Shown here: positions 22,251 to 32,302 of the stretch, in pieces
Position numbering within the stretch: position 1 is the stretch's first letter
Layout of the letters: each line of letters opens with the position of its first letter
Virus record (IMG/VR): IMGVR_UViG_3300025949_000022
Location: 1 to 64,000 of that record
Direction: 5' to 3' (one strand)
Origin: a virus
DNA length: 64,000 nucleotides
Made by a program: the position numbers and the translations under genes
Notes under the pieces: generated by a model
What the model saw: the letters and a program-made list of their open reading frames with translations, nothing else
Database searches by the model: none
Told to the model about the DNA's origin: nothing

Positions 22251-23164
22251 TATGATGTTAATGTTAAATTATTTTGTCCAGATTGAAGTACCATTGGAAT
22301 ACGGGTAACATAGTACCGTTCCCCCCCAATAACTACCGGGCCTTGCATAACGCTATCAGGAATAAATCCGTAATTTAAAATAGTATTTAGCCAGCTAATC
22401 TTTACCGGATTAGTTGCATCTTCCGCAACAGCTAAATAATTACCTGTTGCGGATGAACCAAATGGCAATGTATATGATACCGCGTTAGGAGTTATAGTGC
22501 CGCTGAATAAGAAAATAGCCGTATCAATAGTAGCATAAGGGTCTGTTGCAAACCATCCCCATTTTATCGGTTGTGTAGGCGGTGGTGGCGTAGGTGTTGA
22601 TCCGGTTGCGCCTAAAACTGTTACTACTATTACTTGTGTTGGGTCGTTATTCGGGAAGCCATAAATACGCGATGGCGGTGCAGGCGGTGAAGTTGTGTCT
22701 AAAGTACTTCCCACGAGTTCAACGCCATTAATCGTTATGAATATTGGTATTACACTTGTTGCAAAAGGATTGCCATTATCATCTAAGAAAGGCAGATACC
22801 AATTACCACCCCCGGCATCCAGTAATTGATTGCCGGAACGTACAATATCAATAGGCGCAAATGGCGTTGTTATGCCTATTGTAAACGCAGGGTTTTGGAA
22901 GTTAGGATCAATAGTATTTACAGTAGTATCAACACCGATTGCGGTCACTAATTTATCGTAAACAATAAGAAAATTTGTTGAAGTGTAATCCTGTAAATTA
23001 TACTGCCTAAGCACCGCAATACATAGCCGTGTTATTCTTCTTATAAACCCCCATTTTGCAGATAACGCACCACCAGCTAATGTTATTCTATTGGCCTCTG
23101 TTTTGTTGGCTGCAATAAGTTGCGCTGATAATATAGTTTGCTGAATTTCTGATTGAGTTGGCAT
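22250..23164 (-). CDS. putative virion protein (304 aa)
   Basis: A helical N-terminus (residues 1-60, QTILSAQLIAANKTEANRI) is followed by beta-rich regions joined by a Pro-rich linker (STPTPPPPTQP). This layout suggests a structural adaptor in the tail or fibre module. No named family is recognised. It is 2 nt from the gene upstream and overlaps the next by 1 nt. Confidence 0.65.
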   Translation of the reverse strand: MPTQSEIQQTILSAQLIAANKTEANRITLAGGALSAKWGFIRRITRLCIAVLRQYNLQDYTSTNFLIVYDKLVTAIGVDTTVNTIDPNFQNPAFTIGITTPFAPIDIVRSGNQLLDAGGGNWYLPFLDDNGNPFATSVIPIFITINGVELVGSTLDTTSPPAPPSRIYGFPNNDPTQVIVVTVLGATGSTPTPPPPTQPIKWGWFATDPYATIDTAIFLFSGTITPNAVSYTLPFGSSATGNYLAVAEDATNPVKISWLNTILNYGFIPDSVMQGPVVIGGERYYVTRIPMVLQSGQNNLTLTS

Positions 23165-23165
23165 A

Positions 23166-23621
23166 TCATGTTTGAAGGTTTACGTAAATATTTGCGGCTA
23201 AAATTTCGTTGTTTGCCGCAATGCCTAACCCTGCTACGCCAAACCGTTGCGCAGCGGCTAAAAACTTTTCTGCTATGTCGAGATTATTAAAATCAGATTC
23301 GCAACAAGCATCGGATTGTACAAGCCGGTTTAGATAAGCAACGGTGTAAAAACCTTGCGCTAAATAGTTAACAGTTGTCACCCACGGACTGCCCGAAACA
23401 TCATCTGCAACAGTGCAAATAAATCTTAAATATTGGTCGGCTGTTATAGTGTAAGGCGCCGTTAAAGACGAACCCATATCAATGGTGGAAAGCAGCGTCC
23501 CATTAGGGTCAAAAATGGTTAATATCCTTGATGATACTGTTCCATATGTGCCTGTATCAGTATAGGTTAATTGGTTACCTGCAATGTTGTTTGTAACATT
23601 TCCTGACGGGTTAGATGCCAT
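23166..23621 (-). CDS. putative virion protein (151 aa)
   Basis: The first 75 residues look like an immunoglobulin-like or beta-sandwich domain (NQLTYTDTGTYGTVSSRILTIFDPNG). The C-terminal half is helical and contains SDACCESDFNNLDIAEKFLAAAQRFG, with a Cys-Cys pair. Conserved order before the fibre genes suggests a structural protein. A TATATTTG box lies 26 nt upstream of the ATG. Confidence 0.65.
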   Translation of the reverse strand: MASNPSGNVTNNIAGNQLTYTDTGTYGTVSSRILTIFDPNGTLLSTIDMGSSLTAPYTITADQYLRFICTVADDVSGSPWVTTVNYLAQGFYTVAYLNRLVQSDACCESDFNNLDIAEKFLAAAQRFGVAGLGIAANNEILAANIYVNLQT

Positions 23622-23647
23622 TGTCTTTTTAATCTATAAATGCTTAT

Positions 23648-23655
23648 CAAATATA
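23648..23655 (-). promoter_or_regulatory. -7 box upstream of the fibre module
   Basis: TATATTTG on the minus strand, 26 nt before ATG 23621, matches TAnnTTTG. I see no good -33 box at the usual distance. Confidence 0.4.
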
Positions 23656-23777
23656 ATTAAAATACAAGGGCATGAATTACCATTTTGGTGTGAATAGATA
23701 CGTGTTAATAGTGGCAATTCGGGGTGTTGTAGTAGATGATTTTCCCCAACATTAAGAGTGCCTAACTATAAATATTC

Positions 23778-23805
23778 TTTGGTTTCATATTTGTTTATAT
23801 ATTTG
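23778..23805 (+). promoter_or_regulatory. promoter of the lipoprotein gene
   Basis: TTTG (23778-23781) and TATATTTG (23798-23805) are 16 nt apart, slightly short of the consensus. The ATG follows 19 nt later. This gives the lone rightward gene its own promoter. Confidence 0.55.
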
Positions 23806-23824
23806 AGAACCAATTTTTGAAAAC

Positions 23825-24175
23825 ATGAAAAAACTAACCTTTGTGGCATTAATATGCCTGCTTTCTGCATGTAAGAAAGAACAAACCTCCCAAACGCTTA
23901 CTGTATCCGTCTCCAATCTTCCCAACGGAACTACGTATAATATCAATATTACGGACAAGAAAAAAGGAACGGCGGTATTGCAGGTAACAAATGGAAGCGG
24001 GCCATACAATCAAACAGCGGGCGTTACAAGCGGACAGCAAATCTCAATCGACTATAGATTTACTTATGTAGCAAATCCAGTCAATTCAGGGGTTTTAAAT
24101 ATATCTGTCCCTTCAAAAGTTCTTTTTCAGACAGGACAGGCAGGTAACGGAATAGTTGATGTAACCGTTCCTTGA
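23825..24175 (+). CDS. lipoprotein moron (116 aa)
   Basis: The N-terminus MKKLTFVALICLLSACKKEQ is a lipoprotein signal with lipobox LSAC; lipidation would be at Cys16. The mature part is a beta-sandwich-like domain (TVSVSNLPNGTTYNINITDKKKG). The gene runs against all neighbours, has its own promoter and ends one base before the 1666-aa gene's stop. A single lipoprotein gene in a virion operon fits lysogenic conversion, for example superinfection exclusion at the cell surface; this role is inferred. Confidence 0.8.
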   Translation: MKKLTFVALICLLSACKKEQTSQTLTVSVSNLPNGTTYNINITDKKKGTAVLQVTNGSGPYNQTAGVTSGQQISIDYRFTYVANPVNSGVLNISVPSKVLFQTGQAGNGIVDVTVP

Positions 24176-27100
24176 TTATAATGCCCTTTGTTCTGTTTTT
24201 GGTTTTGCCTTTTTATTTGTGAAAGAACTTACACCAATTCCAAATTGTGAGGGTATAAGTACCTTTAATGAATTAGTTATACCGCCTACTTTATAAGCAT
24301 CGTAAAGGTCGGTAGCTGGTAATGGTATAAACTCCTGCGGAACATTTGGCCATAGATGATATGGTTGCCCTACCATGTCTTTACCAGCCATTAAATTTGC
24401 AGAACTCCCCACTATAGGGTTTAATTTCCCACGTAAAAAGCTAATTGCCGCGTCAAACCGTGTAGGCTTGCCGAATTTCCCGCTTGTCAGGCTATTTGGC
24501 TTCGTAGCCCCGGCAGGTACTTTTTGCCCTGTTATCTGCTGGGATAAAAACACAACATATTGCGTTAACCCGCCTAAAATATCGTATCGTGTATCGCCGT
24601 CCTTTATCTTTAAAAAATCAGAGCCTCGCGGGTCGGTAGAAACGCTTAATCCTGCCGCTTTTGCCATGCCAAGTATTACCGCTGCTGTAGCTAATGTCTT
24701 ACCGATATCTTTTGCCGCCAAAACTTTAGCTGATCGCGATAATCGCGGGTCACCCCAAAGATATAATGTTTGAATACGTGCCGCCATAAAACGCGGTGAA
24801 AATAATAAGTTGCTTAATATAGCGGGTTGTTTGCCACCAAGCCAGTCAGGTATGCTACCCCGGCCGGAAAGAACATTAACTACAGTTGCTAAATCCCTAA
24901 ACGCATCAGGGTTGTTTTTAAAGGTATAGCCGCGTTCTTGTAATTTAATGGCTTCTGATACGAATACCCCTGTTCTAATGGCGTTAAGGTACCCTGTATA
25001 CGCTCGTTCGGCCCCCTGATGTACTTTTCCTAATACAGGTATCTTTTCGAGCAGGTTAGAGGTGAATTGTTCTTCCCTTGCTAATAATTCAGGGTTGTTC
25101 TTTTCTGAAATATACAGCCCGCTTTGCTTCATTAAATCATATTGTGGCGATGTTTTTATATCTGAAAACCAATCCCGATATTTCTTTTCAGAAAACGTCT
25201 GCCCAAACATAGTTTTTAGGGCTTTTATAGCTTCCATAGGGTGTGCTACCGTTGGAATTAAACCCTGTCTTAGCACCGCCGAAAAGTCCAATGTGGCTTT
25301 AATAGCGCGTGGCAAAGAGGCTACATTTAATAGCACATCCTTTGTTTTCTCAATCTTACTGCGCTTGTCAAGTTCGCGCCTTGCTACATCTAGTTCGTAT
25401 TCGTATCTTAATTCATCCCGTTTTCTGCGAAGATCCCGCACTTCCTGGCTTTCTTCGGGCGGTAAGGTTTTTTCTGGCTTGTCAAACTCCTTCCGGTCTA
25501 TCTTGCCCTGAAACTCCTCGATGCTTTTTTGAAGTTGCGTTTTAGTCGCCCGTTCATTCTGCTCTTCATAGTATCCGTTTTCCTTGTCCAGTTCTTTCAG
25601 GCGTTTTCTTAACCCGTCTATTTTCTCATTCGCCGCTATTTTCTTAGCTTCGGGTAACTTCCTAAGCCCGTTTTCAGCATCTTCAATTTGGCTCAATAAT
25701 TTAGCCTCATTTTTTAGGATGCGTATTTTGTCCTGTAGCTCGCTTTTGGTAGCAGGAGCATTGTATTTACCACTGATAAGGTCGTGCATATCCTTATCGC
25801 TGATATCGTTTAACTCCAGTTCGTCTTTAATCCTGCGCACCACTTCGCCTAATTCAGTAATACCCTCTCGTGCTAAAGAGGTCACCATTTTTGCAACATA
25901 AGGCGCCGCTGCGCTAAGAAACTGCGCCGAAGCAGAAACCACGTCATTTAGTTGCCCGTTGGTACGCATAGCTTTCAGTTTATTGCTAAAATCTTCTGCT
26001 ATCTTTTTTCGCTCCTCTACAAATTCAGCGTGGGTTTTAGCCTTTGTCCGGGGCATTCTCTTTATCGCTTTTTCAGCTTTTAAACGCGCTATTTCAGCCT
26101 GTGATTCTTTTAACTTTTGCTCGTAGTCTTTATTGGCTTGTTCAAGCGACTGATATTTTTTAGTAACATCCGCCAATTCCTCTGGTGTTAGCTTATCGCC
26201 CTTTATATCGCGTTCCCTAACAATCATATTCTCTAAAGAATAGTTGTTATTCAGTTTGAATTTACCGCTGTTTAAGGCGCGTCCGGCGTCGCTTCTTGTT
26301 TGGTCGTTAGCATCTGCAACATCCTGAAAATCATTCAATGCGGCATCGCGTTTGGCGGTCAATTCGTCAAGTGTTTTGTCGCTTAATGTTGCACCTTCGT
26401 CCTGTAGCCGTTTATTTATTTCGATAATCTCGTCCGTCTTAGCCCCTACATACTTAGCTAAAATAGCGTTTTCAGTATCAGTTGCTACATGCTTTTCGGT
26501 CTTTATTTTATGTACCAAATCGTGGATATCGTAACCGTCTTTAAGTTTGGCATCTGCTTCGGCTTCAACAATTTCTCTGGTGCGTACACCGCCCTTATTG
26601 TCGCCTAAAGTGATATCAACCTTGTCGGCTTGCTCTCTTAAAGATTCTTTTTTCGATGAAACTGTCGGTTCTACTCCGGTTGGGTCGGATGGTTCTCTTT
26701 GTGGAGTTTTATTGCCCGTATCTTGTGGTTCGCCTGTTGAGGTGTCATTTTCGGGTTCTGATACAAGTCCTGTAGGTACTTCAGGTGTTCCGGCTTGATC
26801 TGATCGTCCGGATTGTTGGTATTCTTCGTATCTTTTTGCATCTTCTGGTGTGATTCCTAATTCTGTTGCAGCCTGATTATGTTCTTCTATTTGACGCGGG
26901 CTAAGTTCGCCAATTTTATTTGATTTTGCATCATTAATATGATTTTGTATATCTTCGCTCGTAAGCCCCTGTCGCCTAATAGACGAACCGCCTAATCCTT
27001 CAATTATTGGATAGTCGTCATTCTTATCCATTTCCATGACTTTATCAAGCAATCGTTTCGCTGGTGCGGTTTCATAATTGCCTTTAGAAATATCAGAAAC

Positions 27101-29176
27101 GGCTTTTCTTTTGTCGGCAGATGACATGCCTAAATCAATACGCGCGCTTGGGTCGTTCTCTTTAAAGTTTTCCGGTACGATTATACCATGAGTAATAGCG
27201 TCAATAGCTTTTTGCCTTAAAGGGTCAGTAGTTGCTACCGGATTATTTGCAGGTTCTTCATTAACTGGAACATCAGCAACCTTGTTATCTTCTGCGGTAG
27301 GCTGTTCCGGTGTTTGAGCAGGTACTTCCTGATTTGGTTGGGGTTGTTCATTTTTTGATGGGCGTTCTAAGGTTTCAAGGTCGTACCTGTCCTGTGGTAT
27401 TTCTTCCTTGACACCATTAACTGTTTTATAAAATGTTCCTTCATCTTCCTCTGTTCCTTTGGAGTAGGTTGAGCGTTTACCCGTTGCCAGTGTTCGTAGT
27501 TTATCATTAGCCTGGTCAATCTTATTTTGCAATAACTGTTCACCGGGGCTTGGTTCTTCATTAAAGGGCGCGGTTAGCCCGGTACGATATGCCTGTTGTT
27601 CGTCAAGTTGCTTTTGCAGATTGTCACGCCCTATTATTAAGTCAACGGCTTTAGTTGCCTTTTCTTCAGGAAGTCCTTTCGGGATGGATTTTGTTATAGC
27701 CGCTAATTTATCTACATGGTCATTTGTCGCGGCTATTTCTTCCGGCGTCCAACCAACCTGCTGCCCGTTTTCGGATATAAATTGTTTGGTTTTAGCAACA
27801 TTGGCATCCGAACTGTCTTTAATAAGGTTGTCAAGCACTACATTTTTATATTCGCTTAGCGGGGTGAGCTTTGATATATCACCCAAAGAGCCTACCGCGC
27901 CGAATAATGGCGCGGCTTTTAGTGTTTCACCCTCTTGATCGGCTAATGTTCCTAAACTTTCATTGAAAACAGGTTGATCGTTCGCCAAATCAACCCCTTT
28001 TTTTAAGGCAAAGTTTGATACATTGAGTGCCGAAAGGTCGGTGACCGCCTTTTTAGTGTTTTTAAGAAAGTTTACGCCACCTTGTAATGCTTTGTCTCCC
28101 CAATCCTTTGCTCCTTGTTTAAGCAGATCGGTAAAGCCCTCTGCGGTTATGTCTTTCCCAGCTGCTTCTTTAATAGCGTTCATGGTGATGTTTTTTACTA
28201 CATCGTCTTTTAATGAGCTACTAAGTGAATTGAATATACCGTGTCCTAAATCACCCATCAGCAACCCATTAACGCCGCCTGTCCCTAATATGAATGCTGT
28301 TTTAACTACAGGATTGATCTTGGCGCCGTTTTCTTCGGCCTTATCCATTATTTCCTTGCCCTGTCCCATCCCTTGCAGGTATAGTGTTGCGCCGCCAGTT
28401 CCTTCTGCTGCGGCTGCGGCTGGTAAAAACTCTGCCAATCCCCCGAGGTTAGCCATTGTTTTACTTTTCTCAACCTGATTTTCGCTTGTTTTGGACAGGA
28501 AATCAGTTGCTTTATCTGCTGAATTGAATGCCTGATCGAAATCGTGCGTATCCGTTAACCCAAGTCCTCTTTGTGAATTAGCTGTTAATTGAGCAAGGTA
28601 GGCCGCGCCCTTAACAACCTGTAATCCTCCTTTAGTAGCTTTTTGAGCCAAATAGGTTAGTCCGTTCTGTATTTTTCCGGGCAACGTTTGCGCATAAGCA
28701 TAGTCGCCTTGTTGCGATTGTGGCGTTTCGGATATGGTTTCGTTAGCGTGGCTGGCTACGGACTGTTGTGTTTGTTGGGTTAACGCTTTTTGTTCGTCAG
28801 GCGATAGTTGCTTCCAGTAATTCTGCATAGCCGATTGCCCTGATTTAACCCACGGTTCTTGTTGCGGCTGTGTGGGTTGTGCGGGTTCTTGCCCCGGCAT
28901 AAAAACACCTGAACTATGCTGTTGGGTATTTTGGAAAGGATTTAAGCCACTGCCAGATAAGTCCGCACCATTTGGCAAAGCGTTGCCGACTGGACTTTTT
29001 TTTTGACTATAGTCTATCTGGCTGTTATAATCAGGATATTTTGCAACGATCTTTTTTACAAGTTCGGCGTTATCAATGCTTGCATAATCAGGATATTTCG
29101 CCTTTATCTTAGCCGCAAAATCATCTACAGACAATTTAGGCTGTTCCTGTACTGGCGCGTCTGTGATTTCTCCCAT
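24176..29176 (-). CDS. very large phage protein, probably ejected internal virion protein (1666 aa)
   Basis: The N-terminus has two KYPDY motifs (residues 27-31 and 46-50) in DDFAAKIKAKYPDYASIDN and VKKIVAKYPDYNSQID. A Gln/Pro-rich linker follows, then long helical and coiled-coil regions. The last 350 residues (VFVSEAIKLQERGYTFKNNP, LSNLLFSPRFMAARIQTLYL) are of the type found in large polyvalent phage proteins (LPD-like). No nuclease or polymerase motif was found. Position between fibre and ring genes suggests it is packaged and injected with DNA. Confidence 0.7.
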   Translation of the reverse strand: MGEITDAPVQEQPKLSVDDFAAKIKAKYPDYASIDNAELVKKIVAKYPDYNSQIDYSQKKSPVGNALPNGADLSGSGLNPFQNTQQHSSGVFMPGQEPAQPTQPQQEPWVKSGQSAMQNYWKQLSPDEQKALTQQTQQSVASHANETISETPQSQQGDYAYAQTLPGKIQNGLTYLAQKATKGGLQVVKGAAYLAQLTANSQRGLGLTDTHDFDQAFNSADKATDFLSKTSENQVEKSKTMANLGGLAEFLPAAAAAEGTGGATLYLQGMGQGKEIMDKAEENGAKINPVVKTAFILGTGGVNGLLMGDLGHGIFNSLSSSLKDDVVKNITMNAIKEAAGKDITAEGFTDLLKQGAKDWGDKALQGGVNFLKNTKKAVTDLSALNVSNFALKKGVDLANDQPVFNESLGTLADQEGETLKAAPLFGAVGSLGDISKLTPLSEYKNVVLDNLIKDSSDANVAKTKQFISENGQQVGWTPEEIAATNDHVDKLAAITKSIPKGLPEEKATKAVDLIIGRDNLQKQLDEQQAYRTGLTAPFNEEPSPGEQLLQNKIDQANDKLRTLATGKRSTYSKGTEEDEGTFYKTVNGVKEEIPQDRYDLETLERPSKNEQPQPNQEVPAQTPEQPTAEDNKVADVPVNEEPANNPVATTDPLRQKAIDAITHGIIVPENFKENDPSARIDLGMSSADKRKAVSDISKGNYETAPAKRLLDKVMEMDKNDDYPIIEGLGGSSIRRQGLTSEDIQNHINDAKSNKIGELSPRQIEEHNQAATELGITPEDAKRYEEYQQSGRSDQAGTPEVPTGLVSEPENDTSTGEPQDTGNKTPQREPSDPTGVEPTVSSKKESLREQADKVDITLGDNKGGVRTREIVEAEADAKLKDGYDIHDLVHKIKTEKHVATDTENAILAKYVGAKTDEIIEINKRLQDEGATLSDKTLDELTAKRDAALNDFQDVADANDQTRSDAGRALNSGKFKLNNNYSLENMIVRERDIKGDKLTPEELADVTKKYQSLEQANKDYEQKLKESQAEIARLKAEKAIKRMPRTKAKTHAEFVEERKKIAEDFSNKLKAMRTNGQLNDVVSASAQFLSAAAPYVAKMVTSLAREGITELGEVVRRIKDELELNDISDKDMHDLISGKYNAPATKSELQDKIRILKNEAKLLSQIEDAENGLRKLPEAKKIAANEKIDGLRKRLKELDKENGYYEEQNERATKTQLQKSIEEFQGKIDRKEFDKPEKTLPPEESQEVRDLRRKRDELRYEYELDVARRELDKRSKIEKTKDVLLNVASLPRAIKATLDFSAVLRQGLIPTVAHPMEAIKALKTMFGQTFSEKKYRDWFSDIKTSPQYDLMKQSGLYISEKNNPELLAREEQFTSNLLEKIPVLGKVHQGAERAYTGYLNAIRTGVFVSEAIKLQERGYTFKNNPDAFRDLATVVNVLSGRGSIPDWLGGKQPAILSNLLFSPRFMAARIQTLYLWGDPRLSRSAKVLAAKDIGKTLATAAVILGMAKAAGLSVSTDPRGSDFLKIKDGDTRYDILGGLTQYVVFLSQQITGQKVPAGATKPNSLTSGKFGKPTRFDAAISFLRGKLNPIVGSSANLMAGKDMVGQPYHLWPNVPQEFIPLPATDLYDAYKVGGITNSLKVLIPSQFGIGVSSFTNKKAKPKTEQRAL

Positions 29177-29182
29177 TGTAAT

Positions 29183-30667
29183 TTAATTAAATATCCCTAA
29201 AGGGTCTTTATGCTTTGGTTGTGCCTGTTGCCCGTTAACTACGGGAAGATGTTTTTTACCCCCTAATGTTTGTAAGGATGATATGTCTACCTTTTCGCCT
29301 GTTAGCTGATTAGTTAACTCGTTAAGTTTTATGTTAGCGTTAGGGTCTTTAGGGTTAATCCAAACGGTATGTGCGGGTGAAACTTCTGTCCAGCTATTTG
29401 TAGAAGCATCCCACTTTTGTTTTGCAGGCACGCCGAAACCAATTTGCCCCGCAAGGTTACCTTTCCCTTTATTTATCAGAAGCGGCCCATCATAAGTGGG
29501 ATCAGCGGCTATTTTTGCTTTTAGCTCTTCCCCACTATTCGGCACACCTGTAAGCATATCTGTAATTAACTTTTGGCGGTAAATAGGTTGCGTATTCTTT
29601 TCCTGTTTATCTTTTTGCATCGCCAAACGCTGCTCTGCTAAACTTAAATTGGCTTCGGATAATGCTAATCTTTCATCACTTGTGTTTCTTAGTTTCTCCT
29701 GTCCTATGTTCGCATCAAGCCTATTAGCGAAGTCGGTATAAACCTTACCATACCCAGCATTTTGACGTTGTACTAATTCTGTCAGTTTGTCTTTTGCGTG
29801 GGGGTCTAATGGGTCAATCCCTGCGGCCTGTAATGTGGCAGCATAATGGGGTTGATTGGCATTTTGTATAATATGGTCGGCGATAGCATTTACTGTCGGC
29901 GCATCGGTTGGGTATATTACGCCCCCATGCCCATTTGGTTGTCCGCCAATATCACCTACATGGGGGTCAATGCCATTTTGCTGTAACATAGGTGCAAATT
30001 CAGGCTGCGACAATACTGTACGTGCCTGCGCTATATGTGCCCCCCTGTCGGGTGCTGTAATATTATAACCGTTAACCGTCTCCTTTTTAGCTACAGCATG
30101 GCCTAATTTTATCGCATCGTTCATGTCCAGGTTCCGTTCTATTAAATCAGGCGGCGGCGCGTAAAGGTTTCCTACGGGGTCTTTCTGATATTGCGTAAGC
30201 CAGTCTATACCCGCTTGTTTGCTTTCGGGGGTATAGTTTTTGCTTTTATCAGCTATCTGTGTAGCATAGGCAGTATGCCGTAAATTAGCTTCATGCGTGG
30301 AGTTGGCTACTGTGTTTAAATCGTTTATCCTTTGAACAAACTGTGGCTGTGTAAAAGGGTCTTGCCCTGTTTTTGTATGATAATCAGCCGCATCGTTTAA
30401 AACCTGATCGAATTTAGGTTGCAGCCAGTTGGTGTACTCATTGGCTATTTTTGGCGTTTTCTGCTCATAAAGGTGCTGTGCATATTGCGCATTAGCCTTT
30501 TGTTGTGCTTGTTGTATTGCCGCCGCATCATCCCTGCGTTGCTGTGCCTGCTCGTTGGCAAGTTGCATAAAATATCCTACCGTTCTGCTTTGAGGCAATA
30601 CGTAAGCTAAACCCTGTCCTTGCTGGGATTCATTACCGTCAAATCCACCTATGTCTTGTGCGTCCAT
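29183..30667 (-). CDS. putative internal virion protein (494 aa)
   Basis: The protein is Gln/Ala-rich and helical at residues 30-110 (ANEQAQQRRDDAAAIQQAQQ) and again near 320-360, with a Gly/Pro-rich middle. It resembles podovirus internal core proteins. It lies 6 nt upstream of the 1666-aa gene and 2 nt from the 234-aa gene, and the three probably assemble together. Confidence 0.6.
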   Translation of the reverse strand: MDAQDIGGFDGNESQQGQGLAYVLPQSRTVGYFMQLANEQAQQRRDDAAAIQQAQQKANAQYAQHLYEQKTPKIANEYTNWLQPKFDQVLNDAADYHTKTGQDPFTQPQFVQRINDLNTVANSTHEANLRHTAYATQIADKSKNYTPESKQAGIDWLTQYQKDPVGNLYAPPPDLIERNLDMNDAIKLGHAVAKKETVNGYNITAPDRGAHIAQARTVLSQPEFAPMLQQNGIDPHVGDIGGQPNGHGGVIYPTDAPTVNAIADHIIQNANQPHYAATLQAAGIDPLDPHAKDKLTELVQRQNAGYGKVYTDFANRLDANIGQEKLRNTSDERLALSEANLSLAEQRLAMQKDKQEKNTQPIYRQKLITDMLTGVPNSGEELKAKIAADPTYDGPLLINKGKGNLAGQIGFGVPAKQKWDASTNSWTEVSPAHTVWINPKDPNANIKLNELTNQLTGEKVDISSLQTLGGKKHLPVVNGQQAQPKHKDPLGIFN

Positions 30668-30669
30668 TA

Positions 30670-31374
30670 TTAGTAAGGATTAGGTATTTGATAAGGTACA
30701 ACATTGCCTGATACGGGATATGGTGAGGTGTTTTGATAGCCTCCGCCTGCTGCTGATAAGTAAGGATTCCCATTCACCTGTCCCATTGTTTGTACAGTTG
30801 GCGGATTGCTGGTTGCCGCCCCTTTTGCATAACCGATTGCGGCAGAACCGATATCGTCAAGTCCACTATATAAGTTTTGCTGTCCTGCTCCGTACATTGA
30901 AGCGGCGAGGTTTGCAGTCCGTAAATAGGGCTGTAAGGTATTGTTATTATATAATTTACCCCTCCATCCTGCTTGATTTTGTAAAGCGCCCTCGTATTGG
31001 CCTAAAGCACTTTCTTTATACTGTGCCTCCTGTGCGTTTAACTGGTTAGTTGCCGCATTACTTCCCTGTCCGATACGGGTTGCTAAATCCAATATATCGC
31101 CTCCCGATGTTGCGCCTTGTGAACCACGATAAAACTGCGAGGCGGCATTTCTATTAATGTCGTTACGCGCATTAGCATCGCCCGGCATACCGTTCGTATA
31201 ATTACGTGCGGCCAAATCTGTTCCCAACTGAACTTCGGCAGGCATTTCTTCAGGCGTAAAAATATTATTCTTAGCCATACGTTTTGCATCTGCGGCTTGG
31301 TTAGCGCCTTTGATAGCCTTATAAGCTCCTAACCCTGCTGAAACTACTGCTGCTCCGGCGAATACGAATGCCAT
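30670..31374 (-). CDS. putative internal virion/cargo protein (234 aa)
   Basis: The N-terminus (FAGAAVVSAGLGAYKAIKGANQAADAKRMA) is a glycine-rich hydrophobic helix followed by a basic region, as in podovirus ejection proteins that enter the membrane. The remainder is Asn/Gln/Gly-rich with helical stretches (NAATNQLNAQEAQYKESALG). It overlaps the end of the cupin-like gene by 31 nt. Confidence 0.65.
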   Translation of the reverse strand: MAFVFAGAAVVSAGLGAYKAIKGANQAADAKRMAKNNIFTPEEMPAEVQLGTDLAARNYTNGMPGDANARNDINRNAASQFYRGSQGATSGGDILDLATRIGQGSNAATNQLNAQEAQYKESALGQYEGALQNQAGWRGKLYNNNTLQPYLRTANLAASMYGAGQQNLYSGLDDIGSAAIGYAKGAATSNPPTVQTMGQVNGNPYLSAAGGGYQNTSPYPVSGNVVPYQIPNPY

Positions 31375-31826
31375 AACTCCTCCTGTTTTTTATCTCCCAA
31401 AAATGGGTTTTCTCTTTTTTCTATAATATCTTCCTCTACTAAATCGGCAGCTTTTTCTATAGCCTCCGGCGTGTCGTTTTCAGGCATCCTTTCGGTAGGG
31501 TGAAATGTGATTAGCATCGTGTCTGTTATCGTCCTGAAAACACGTCTCGTCCCCGGTTCTGTTACCCCTCTTTTATATCCGATTACACGTTCCCATCCTT
31601 TGCCTTTTAAGTAAATATCAACAACCCCAAACGCGATAACATATTGGTGTTGCGTCTTGTGGCATTTACTGCTAATTTCTACCCCGGCAGGCATAAATAA
31701 TTGACGTGAATAAAGCCCTTTAGTGAACTCATGCACCACCGGCAAGTCTATCTGTGGTCGCGAAGCAATCTCTGCCTGCACCATGTCTAAAACTTCGTCT
31801 TCAGTATATGTTCTTTCTGTTGCCAT
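31344..31826 (-). CDS. cupin-like phage virion-associated protein (160 aa)
   Basis: GLYSRQLFMPAGVEISSKCHKTQHQYVIAFGVVDIYLKGKGWE and TEPGTRRVFRTITDTMLITFHPT form a cupin-type beta barrel with His/Gln residues at the metal-site positions. This small family recurs in phage structural modules; its job is unknown. The acidic helical tail (AADLVEEDIIEKREN) may bind a partner. Confidence 0.7.
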   Translation of the reverse strand: MATERTYTEDEVLDMVQAEIASRPQIDLPVVHEFTKGLYSRQLFMPAGVEISSKCHKTQHQYVIAFGVVDIYLKGKGWERVIGYKRGVTEPGTRRVFRTITDTMLITFHPTERMPENDTPEAIEKAADLVEEDIIEKRENPFLGDKKQEELWHSYSPEQQ

Positions 31827-31845
31827 TAGTCCCTAAAGTTATACA

Positions 31846-32301
31846 TTATTTACCACTTTTTATTTTTGCAATTGCCGCATCATAAGCATTTAAATTTGTT
31901 CCGTAACTGGTTTGATTTAATTGCGCTACAGGGTATTTATGCGATGATGTTTTACTGCCTAACCACCCATCGGCAGGGGATAAGTCCGGCATGATATCCT
32001 CCTCGGTTTTTGCATCAGGAACCACGGCAGGATTAGCTTTCCATTTGTTGACTAATTGCGCCCTGTAATCAAGTAAATCTTTCTGCACCTGTGGCACTTG
32101 GTCGTATGTTAATGTAAAGTGCGGATTCTGCGCTTTGTAGCTGTCAAACATCTGCTGACTTAACTTCGTATCGCGGTTATCCAGTGCCGGATTGCCTTTC
32201 ATTCCTTTAGCCTGAAGATAGTCAATGTATGCGTTCCACTGCGCCCGCTGTTCGGTCGTTAATGGGTGTGATTGCATGGCCGCTGCTTTTACATAAGTCA
32301 T
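31846..32301 (-). CDS. conserved phage protein of unknown function (151 aa)
   Basis: QQMFDSYKAQNPHFTLTYDQVPQVQKDLLDYR and EDIMPDLSPADGWLGSKTSSHKYP are segments I recognise from other Bacteroidota phage structural modules, without a named function. The first 100 residues are helical. It lies between the cupin-like gene and a tail protein gene. Confidence 0.65.
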   Translation of the reverse strand: MTYVKAAAMQSHPLTTEQRAQWNAYIDYLQAKGMKGNPALDNRDTKLSQQMFDSYKAQNPHFTLTYDQVPQVQKDLLDYRAQLVNKWKANPAVVPDAKTEEDIMPDLSPADGWLGSKTSSHKYPVAQLNQTSYGTNLNAYDAAIAKIKSGK

Positions 32302-32302
32302 A

